Source: Alphaproteobacteria bacterium
Lineage (GTDB): Bacteria > Pseudomonadota > Alphaproteobacteria > UBA9219
Length of the DNA stretch: 49,497 nt
Assembly (NCBI GenBank): GCA_028708035.1
Contig: JAQVZU010000004.1
Location: forward strand, 1-49,497
Direction: 5' to 3'
Part shown: piece by piece, positions 44,540 through 49,497 of the stretch
Position numbering within the stretch: position 1 is the stretch's first letter
How the letters are laid out: each line of letters starts with the position of its first letter
The notes under the pieces: model-generated
Seen by the model: only the letters and a program-made list of their open reading frames with translations
The model's database searches: none
Told to the model about the DNA's origin: nothing
Made by a program: the position numbers and the translations under genes

Positions 44540-45921
44540 CATGGAGTCTTTGCGGAGGCTTCCGAGAGAGCGGCAATTTTTGCGACTATGGCTAAGGCTG
44601 CTTGGCTTTTGGGCAACGGCGGAAGGCGGCGCGGGTTGTCGGCGGTGGTGATAAAGGTTATCTGATTTGTCCCTTTGGGAAGGTTCGACTGTTCTCCTAC
44701 CGGGTTTGCACAAATCAGGTCGGCTTTCTTTTTTGCAAGCTTGTCGGTCGCATAAGCGATTAATTTCGAGGGGTCGTTTTCTGCCGCGAAGCCGATGACA
44801 AATGAGGGCCTGTTTTCGGCGCGCGTTCCCATCGCAGCCAGAATGTCCGAGTTCTGGTCCAGATTTATTGATTCGGCTTCATTTTCTGCAAGGGGATTTC
44901 CCAAGCCTTTTCGACAAAAGTCCGCGACTGCGGCGACGCCGATGTATATATCGGCAGGGAGCTTCGATTCCGCCGCCGCCAGCATCGACTTGGCAGAGGT
45001 GACGCGCGTCGTTTCGACGTTTTCATGCTTCGGCGCGGGGAAGTTTGTGCGGCCAACGACGTATTTAACCTTGGCTCCGGCGGCGGCAAGGATGCAGGCG
45101 ATTTCATAGCCTTGTTGGCCCGACGAGAAATTTGTGATGACATCGCCCGATTTTGTGAGAAGCTCCTCGGTCGGACCGCTGGTCATGACGACGGTTTTGC
45201 CTTTCAGGTTGTCGAAAAAGCGGGGCGAGAGAGAGGTTTCGGCTTTTATGTCCGAAGAAAGGATTGCGCTTGGTTCATTAAATTTGTCGTGCTTCGGAGC
45301 AGAGGCGAGCCACTCGGGAAACTTCTTGGACTCGAAAAGCGCGGGCCAATCTGTGCCGGGTTCTACCGAGGTCGGCCAGTTTTTTTCCCCCTGATCCGCG
45401 ATGTCGAGTGTGGCGAGCCAACCGGGAAGGTTGGCAGTCATAAATAGGGTTTGCCAACTGTCATAGCCTATTACAGGGATGTTCCATGGCCGTGTGCGCT
45501 TTTTGACGTCAATGTTTCCTATAACATCCAGCGCGACGGGTTTCCCCGGCTGGTTTTTTGCCTTTATCTTATGCGCGAAAACCGTTGCGGGCTTAAGCGA
45601 CGAGAGCGAAGCCAAACAAAGGGCGGCGGCGGGGGCATGTTTTTTAACGGTTTCTTCGGCGGCGGTCATGACATCTTCGCCAGAGACGATGCTCTTGCCG
45701 TTCAGCGCGTTCACGATTTCACAGCCTTCGGGGGCGGCAAGGCTGTTCTTTGGGGTAATGACGATGACGCGCGCGCCGCGCTTTTGTAGCTTTTGCGCGA
45801 CGGCGAAGCCGTGGCTTTCGAGGCGCTTGTGGTTCGCGTAATGGCGGATGCCGTCGATGCTCTCTACTGGAATTCCGGCGGTAATGACGAGGGTTTTTCC
45901 AATGAGGTCCATAATTGGCAT
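44539..45921 (-). CDS. coaB: Phosphopantothenate-cysteine ligase CoaB with two CoaB-like halves
   Basis: A 460-aa protein with two CoaB-like Rossmann halves instead of one. Residues 8-165 look like a first CoaB copy: LVITAGIPVESIDGIRHYAN keeps the Arg (26) and Asn (30) that match E. coli Dfp R206/N210, and the flap HKIKAK (117-122) matches the KIKK loop of K289, but the SSG loop and VADY motif are lost. Residues 240-450 are a second copy: SGPTEELL, NFSSGQQG (264-271), GVAAVADF (328-335), VIGFAAEND (375-383) and LICAN (402-406) are present, but the Arg is Asp260 and the KIKK flap is missing. The ligase joins cysteine to phosphopantothenate using a nucleotide. ATG 45921 has AAGGA seven bases upstream. 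It follows coaC by 10 bases. Confidence 0.85.
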   Translation of the reverse strand: MPIMDLIGKTLVITAGIPVESIDGIRHYANHKRLESHGFAVAQKLQKRGARVIVITPKNSLAAPEGCEIVNALNGKSIVSGEDVMTAAEETVKKHAPAAALCLASLSSLKPATVFAHKIKAKNQPGKPVALDVIGNIDVKKRTRPWNIPVIGYDSWQTLFMTANLPGWLATLDIADQGEKNWPTSVEPGTDWPALFESKKFPEWLASAPKHDKFNEPSAILSSDIKAETSLSPRFFDNLKGKTVVMTSGPTEELLTKSGDVITNFSSGQQGYEIACILAAAGAKVKYVVGRTNFPAPKHENVETTRVTSAKSMLAAAESKLPADIYIGVAAVADFCRKGLGNPLAENEAESINLDQNSDILAAMGTRAENRPSFVIGFAAENDPSKLIAYATDKLAKKKADLICANPVGEQSNLPKGTNQITFITTADNPRRLPPLPKSQAALAIVAKIAALSEASAKTP

Positions 45922-45931
45922 CGAAGTGTCC

Positions 45932-47011
45932 TTAAATTAATTTAAACAGGTCGAGGAGTGCGATGCGGATTTCGCCAAGGCGGGTGGCGACAGGCTGCGA
46001 AAGCCTTCCACTTTTTACGCATTCCGGCGTTGTAGCGATGGGCGCTTTGGAGGCGAGAGCTATGTCGAGGCATAACGATCCGCCCCGGCCTTCGAGCATC
46101 GCTGTTGCCGTTTTATCGTTCAGGAATGGGTATACGACAAGGCTTGCTTTTTCGGGCAAACGGATGTGCTCCATGCCGTCTTTTTTGCCCTCCGCGTTAA
46201 CGATTTGGTAGTGGTCGGTAACGACGGATAGGTCCTTGAGGCACGCGAGAATTTCATTCTTGTTTGGGAGGTTGGAATCAACGACCCAGTCGATCGGCAT
46301 GGGGGCCTTTTTAATCTTGGTCACCAGTTCGTCGAGTTCTTCTGTATCGACATCGCCGCAAAGCACGATGAGCAAGCGTTTAAGATTTTTGGGGAGGGGG
46401 GCAAGCTGTTTTTTGGGATCGGGTGCGGTTTCCTCGTAGGCTTTTTGGTAAAGGCTTAGCGCATCGTGGGGGGCTCCTTCGAGCGAGGCTTGAAGGGCTT
46501 CGACCATGGTGTTGACGTCGAGCATGCGGCCATAGCCTTCGTCGCCGCAAGCCATGGGTCCTTTGACCGGGCCGAGGAGAATGGCATTATGATCGTGTAG
46601 AGTGAAAAAGTTTTTTCGGACTGCCGGATGAGCCCAAATTTTTACGTTCATCGCGGGGGCGAAGAAAGTGGCGGCGCCTTTCCTCAGCGCATCGGCAATG
46701 GCTTTGCCGAGGCCGGGATCTTCATGAACGATCTGCGCTGCCATGTCGGCGCTTGAAATGACGAGGATGGCTTGCGCAGCGTTCAGAACTTTCTCTTTTT
46801 CGGAAAGAGGCGATGCGGCTGTCAGGACTTTGTGGCCGGTCGCAGCTTCAATTTTAGGGATGTTGACCCATTCGTAATATTCAGGGAAGCGCGTGAGAAT
46901 GACGGTTATGTCTTTCTTCGCCTCTTTCAGCTTTGCAATCAGGTCCGGCGTTTTGATGGATGCTATGGTTCCTGTCACCACGAGAATGACACGATTGTTC
47001 TCGTTGTCCAT
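45932..47011 (-). CDS. coaC: Phosphopantothenoylcysteine decarboxylase CoaC with two flavoprotein halves
   Basis: A 359-aa protein of two HFCD flavoprotein-like halves. The N-half (6-175) has VTGTIASIK (FMN loop), PAMNVKIW (119-126, Asn122) and ACGDEGYGRML (154-164, Cys155). The Asn-Cys spacing of 33 equals that of E. coli Dfp (N125/C158), but at the position of His75 (about 72) there is Lys in SEKEKVL. The C-half (208-359) has MEHIRLPEKASLVVYP with His282, while the PxMN position 50 residues later reads PECV and the Cys clamp is gone. So the active-site residues are divided between halves. ATG 47011 has GGAGG five bases upstream; TTG 47023 is weaker. Between rpiB (23 bases) and coaB (10 bases). 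Confidence 0.82.
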   Translation of the reverse strand: MDNENNRVILVVTGTIASIKTPDLIAKLKEAKKDITVILTRFPEYYEWVNIPKIEAATGHKVLTAASPLSEKEKVLNAAQAILVISSADMAAQIVHEDPGLGKAIADALRKGAATFFAPAMNVKIWAHPAVRKNFFTLHDHNAILLGPVKGPMACGDEGYGRMLDVNTMVEALQASLEGAPHDALSLYQKAYEETAPDPKKQLAPLPKNLKRLLIVLCGDVDTEELDELVTKIKKAPMPIDWVVDSNLPNKNEILACLKDLSVVTDHYQIVNAEGKKDGMEHIRLPEKASLVVYPFLNDKTATAMLEGRGGSLCLDIALASKAPIATTPECVKSGRLSQPVATRLGEIRIALLDLFKLI

Positions 47012-47034
47012 CAAAGCCTCCAATTGGGCTTTTG

Positions 47035-47484
47035 CTATAGGCCGCCCAGTGCCGTCAATTTATCGCGGCGTTCTTCGAAACGGCCGCCCATAAATTTCGT
47101 TTCCAAAAATGCATTCAGGCAGTCAAGAGCGACTTCCTGCCCTATAATGTGCGCGCCTAAAACCAATACGTTCGCATCGTTATGTTCGCGGGCAAGCCGA
47201 ACCATTGTCGTGTTGGTACACAGCGCCGCCCGGATGTGTTTGTAACGGTTGGCGGTCATGGCCATGGCTTGGCCTGTGCCGCAGATCAAAATTCCAAGAC
47301 GTTCGGGATGGGCGCGCATATCTTCAACAAGTTTTTGCGCAAAATCACCCGCATCGCAGCGGCTTTCGTCGGTTGTGCCAAAGTCTGCAACCCCAATGCC
47401 GCGCTCGCGTAGCTTTGCGGAAAGCAGCGCTTTTAACGGGTATCCGCGGTGGTCGGAAGCCATGGAAATGATTTGGGCGCTCAT
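47035..47484 (-). CDS. rpiB: Ribose-5-phosphate isomerase B
   Basis: A 149-aa RpiB/LacA/LacB-type isomerase of the pentose phosphate pathway. It shows SDHRGYPLK (Asp/His), DFGTTDESRCD, the catalytic Cys in ILICGTGQAMAMTANRY, and AREHNDANVLVLGAHIIG; the C-terminus GGRFEERRDKL carries the phosphate-binding arginines. The usual GTGIGM is GTGQAM here. AGGAG lies eight bases before the ATG. It heads the minus-strand set rpiB-coaC-coaB and diverges from the FliL-like gene. Confidence 0.94.
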   Translation of the reverse strand: MSAQIISMASDHRGYPLKALLSAKLRERGIGVADFGTTDESRCDAGDFAQKLVEDMRAHPERLGILICGTGQAMAMTANRYKHIRAALCTNTTMVRLAREHNDANVLVLGAHIIGQEVALDCLNAFLETKFMGGRFEERRDKLTALGGL

Positions 47485-47532
47485 GAGGAATGCTCCTGTA
47501 TGCTTTTTTAGGATACTCGAACAATATTGTCT

Positions 47533-47547
47533 TTAAAAGCTCCTTAA
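47533..47547. promoter_or_regulatory. Perfect CtrA box (TTAA-N7-TTAA)
   Basis: TTAA (47533-47536), AAGCTCC, TTAA (47544-47547) fits the CtrA full-site consensus exactly. It lies 24 bases before the FliL-like start and 49 bases before the rpiB start, between divergent genes. It is the only full match I found in the intergenic regions I scanned by eye. Confidence 0.6.
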
Positions 47548-47571
47548 GCATCCGATCCTAAAATAGGGTAA

Positions 47572-48024
47572 ATGGAGCATAACGAAAACCGGATTATTCG
47601 TTTCTACATTGGGAGCTTCCTGCTGATTACGGCACTGGCGGTTTTCGGTTTTGTTGTGGCGGACCGGATTGTCGCGGCGGAGCGCGCGCAAAAGGCCATT
47701 AAAACGCAGCTGCGCGCTAATGAACCCGATATGGCCTATATTGGCCTTCCTCGCGTTAATGTTTCTTTTTCGGGTGCGTCCGGGATGCAGATGCAGCTTG
47801 ATCTGGCGCTTGAGGTTGAGCCTCGATACGCTGAGGTCGTCGAGGGGTATATTCCCAAGGTTGTTGACAGGCTTAACGCTTATTTCCCTAAGGCCAAGCT
47901 AGACAGCCTCGACCGGGCTCACGCCATGTTTCTTCTGCGTAAAGACATGCTTTGGGAGGTCAATCAGGTCGGCATTCCGGTTCCGGTCAACGACGTTCTT
48001 ATTCAAAATCTGGTCGTTCAGTGA
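47572..48024 (+). CDS. FliL-like membrane protein
   Basis: A 150-aa bitopic protein: short charged N-terminus, one transmembrane helix (YIGSFLLITALAVFGFVVA) and a periplasmic domain with the FliL pattern YIGLPRVNVSFSG, LDLALEVEPRYAEVVEGYIP, LRKDMLWEVN and a final VNDVLIQNLVVQ. FliL supports the flagellar stator and belongs to a stomatin-like fold group. No other flagellar gene is nearby, so it may be an orphan FliL or serve another envelope complex. A perfect CtrA box precedes it, which suits a motility or polar gene. Confidence 0.7.
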   Translation: MEHNENRIIRFYIGSFLLITALAVFGFVVADRIVAAERAQKAIKTQLRANEPDMAYIGLPRVNVSFSGASGMQMQLDLALEVEPRYAEVVEGYIPKVVDRLNAYFPKAKLDSLDRAHAMFLLRKDMLWEVNQVGIPVPVNDVLIQNLVVQ

Positions 48025-48051
48025 AAGGGCCTGGAATGGGACGCCGATGAG

Positions 48052-48092
48052 CTTGTTTTTTGGCAAGACGCTTCCTACCTACGATGGGTAGG
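48052..48092 (+). promoter_or_regulatory. Candidate heat-shock promoter and hairpin before clpB
   Basis: CTTG (48052-48055), 18 bases, then CCTACCT (48074-48080) resembles the RpoH pattern of alphaproteobacteria (CTTG and CCTATNT). CCTACC (48074-48079) also pairs with GGTAGG (48087-48092), placing a 6-bp stem across the -10 and start region. Weaker than the grpE promoter. Confidence 0.4.
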
Positions 48093-48117
48093 TTAGGCGT
48101 ATGTCCAGAGAGGCTCC

Positions 48118-49497
48118 ATGGATTTCGAGAATTTTACCGAACGGTCCCAAGGGTTCATTCAGGCAGCCCAAATGGTCGCACTTCAGAAGCATCATCAGAT
48201 GCTTCAACTCGATCATTTGCTTAAGGCTCTTTTGAGCGACAAGGAAGGCATGGCTTCGGGGCTTATTAGGGCTGCGGGCGGTGATCCTCAGCGGGCGTCT
48301 CACGCCAACGATGAGGCGCTTGACGGCATTCCGCAGGTTTATGCCCAAGGCTCCGCCGATCAATTGCGCGCGGCTCCTGAATTCGCGCGGTTCATGGCGA
48401 CGGTGGGGGAGCTGGCGAAAAAGGCGGGCGACAGCTTTGTCACGGTTGAGCGGATGCTGCTCGCTATTGCGCTGGCCAAAGGGACTACCGCGCAAAAGAC
48501 ATTGGAGACGGCGGGAGTGACGCCGGAGGGGCTTAATAAGGCTATTAACGAGCTTCGCGGGGGGCGCACTGCCGATAGCGCTCAGGCGGAACAAGGCTAT
48601 GAGGCGCTTAAGAAATACGCACGCGATCTGACGCAGATGGCGCGCGAGGGGAAGCTTGATCCCGTGATCGGGAGGGACGAGGAAATCCGGCGCACCATTC
48701 AGGTGCTTGCGCGCAGGACGAAGAACAATCCGGTTCTTATCGGCGAGCCGGGCGTGGGCAAGACGGCTATTGTCGAAGGGCTCGCCCAGCGAATCATAAA
48801 CGGCGACGTGCCGGAGAGCCTTAAAGATAAGAAGCTTTTGTCTATCGATCTTGGGGCTCTGGTGGCGGGGGCAAAGTTTCGGGGGGAGTTTGAGGAGAGG
48901 CTCAAGGCTGTATTGCAGGAGATTTCGGCGGCTGCGGGCGAGATCATCGTTTTTATTGACGAGCTTCATACGCTGGTTGGAGCTGGCAAGGCCGAAGGGT
49001 CGATGGATGCGTCGAACATGCTTAAGCCTGCTTTGGCGCGCGGCGAATTGCATTGCGTGGGGGCGACGACGCTTGACGAATACCGGCAGCATATCGAGAA
49101 GGATGCGGCGTTGGCGCGGCGGTTTCAGCCGGTTTTCGTGAGCGAGCCTACGGTCGAGGACACCATTTCGATCCTTCGGGGGCTGAAGGAAAAATACGAA
49201 ATGCACCATGGCGTGCGCATTACCGATGCGGCCATTGTGGCGGCGGCGACGCTTTCGAACCGCTATATCACCGACAGATTTTTGCCCGACAAGGCCATCG
49301 ATCTTATCGACGAGGCGGCGGCGCGGTTGCGCATGGAGGTGGACAGCAAGCCCGAGGAAATTGACGAACTGGACCGCAAGATCGTTCAGCTCAAGATTGA
49401 GCGCGAGGCGTTGAAGAAAGAGACAGATGCGGCGTCTCGGGACAGGCTTGGGAAGCTTGAGAAAGAACTGGCTGAGCTTGAGGAGAAGTCCTCGCAA
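48118..49497 (+). CDS. clpB: Disaggregase ClpB, 5' part only
   Basis: The first 460 residues of the Hsp100 ATPase ClpB, cut by the window end. The N-domain begins [21 protein letters not shown]1 has the [21 protein letters not shown] linker, Walker A GEPGVGKT (209-216), Walker [10 protein letters not shown], and [20 protein letters not shown]. The coiled-coil middle domain starts near residue 405 ([20 protein letters not shown]) and distinguishes ClpB from ClpA/ClpC. ATG 48118 has AGAGAGG at 48107-48113. With DnaK/GrpE it rescues aggregated proteins; a heat-shock promoter is suggested upstream. A long antisense frame over this region is a shadow. Confidence 0.97.
   Translation, partial: MDFENFTERSQGFIQAAQMVALQKHHQMLQLDHLLKALLSDKEGMASGLIRAAGGDPQRASHANDEALDGIPQVYAQGSADQLRAAPEFARFMATVGELAKKAGDSFVTVERMLLAIALAKGTTAQKTLETAGVTPEGLNKAINELRGGRTADSAQAEQGYEALKKYARDLTQMAREGKLDPVIGRDEEIRRTIQVLARRTKNNPVLIGEPGVGKTAIVEGLAQRIINGDVPESLKDKKLLSIDLGALVAGAKFRGEFEERLKAVLQEISAAAGEIIVFIDELHTLVGAGKAEGSMDASNMLKPALARGELHCVGATTLDEYRQHIEKDAALARRFQPVFVSEPTVEDTISILRGLKEKYEMHHGVRITDAAIVAAATLSNRYITDRFLPDKAIDLIDEAAARLRMEVDSKPEEIDELDRKIVQLKIEREALKKETDAASRDRLGKLEKELAELEEKSSQ

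Noticed and set aside
48079-49497. A 472-aa antisense open frame at the right edge
   Set aside because: It is the complement of clpB, whose protein sequence is unmistakable; the composition (Arg/Leu/Pro-rich) is that of a shadow frame.

Overview
The window looks like chromosome of an alphaproteobacterium. It encodes the cell-cycle regulator CtrA and its inhibitor SciP (DUF1153), a phasin, a very large NAD-dependent glutamate dehydrogenase (about 1,580 residues), a class II-type EPSP synthase, and an M16 peptidase + GNAT block next to a threonine synthase remnant, an order I know from this class. I cannot name a genus. I see no rRNA, tRNA, IS element, prophage or CRISPR array. Gene density is high, with many ATGA stop/start overlaps.

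Layout. 1-2.9 kb: 3' end of a Xaa-Pro aminopeptidase, a gutted threonine synthase, an M16 peptidase and a GNAT acetyltransferase. 2.9-3.64 kb: gene-free stretch with small palindromic repeats. 3.64-6.8 kb (minus): ctrA and a large MscS-family channel. 7.1-15.2 kb (plus): an R64/Tcp-like type IVb pilus machine, pilL-N-O-P-Q-R, without pilin, prepilin peptidase or PilM. 15.2-18.3 kb (minus): yggS, mltG, aroA. 18.4-27.9 kb (plus): grpE behind a heat-shock-type promoter, a degenerate polysaccharide deacetylase-like protein, rppH, a PfkB kinase, the large GDH, radC and a Cys-rich lipoprotein. 28-28.6 kb (minus): acpS and a probable 75-aa protein. 28.7-32.7 kb (plus): mutS, a NodB-type deacetylase and sciP. 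32.8-35.1 kb (minus): a frameshifted HAD phosphatase, a phasin and a bactofilin. 35.2-44.5 kb (plus): a YejA-like binding protein, truB, ruvC-ruvA-ruvB-ybgC and tolQ-R-A-B, closed by a UUCG terminator. 44.5-47.5 kb (minus): rpiB-coaC-coaB. 47.5 kb to the end (plus): a FliL-like protein behind a CtrA box, then clpB, cut by the window edge and read in frame from 48118.

The most unusual finding is the coaC-coaB pair. The usual single CoaBC protein is replaced by two proteins, and each appears to be an internally duplicated fold whose halves kept complementary parts of the active site. In CoaC, the N-half keeps the PxMN Asn and the clamp Cys, while the C-half keeps the catalytic His. In CoaB, the N-half keeps the Arg/Asn and the Lys flap, while the C-half keeps the nucleotide-binding motifs. 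This resembles fused pseudo-oligomers, comparable in logic to the yeast Hal3/Cab3 heterotrimer.

A second theme is cell-cycle control. ctrA and sciP lie 28 kb apart. A perfect TTAA-N7-TTAA CtrA box precedes the FliL-like gene. TTAACC-type half-sites precede ctrA, sciP and the phasin gene. A 9-bp direct repeat containing two GANTC (CcrM) sites precedes the pilus operon. These regulatory readings are inferences from motifs.
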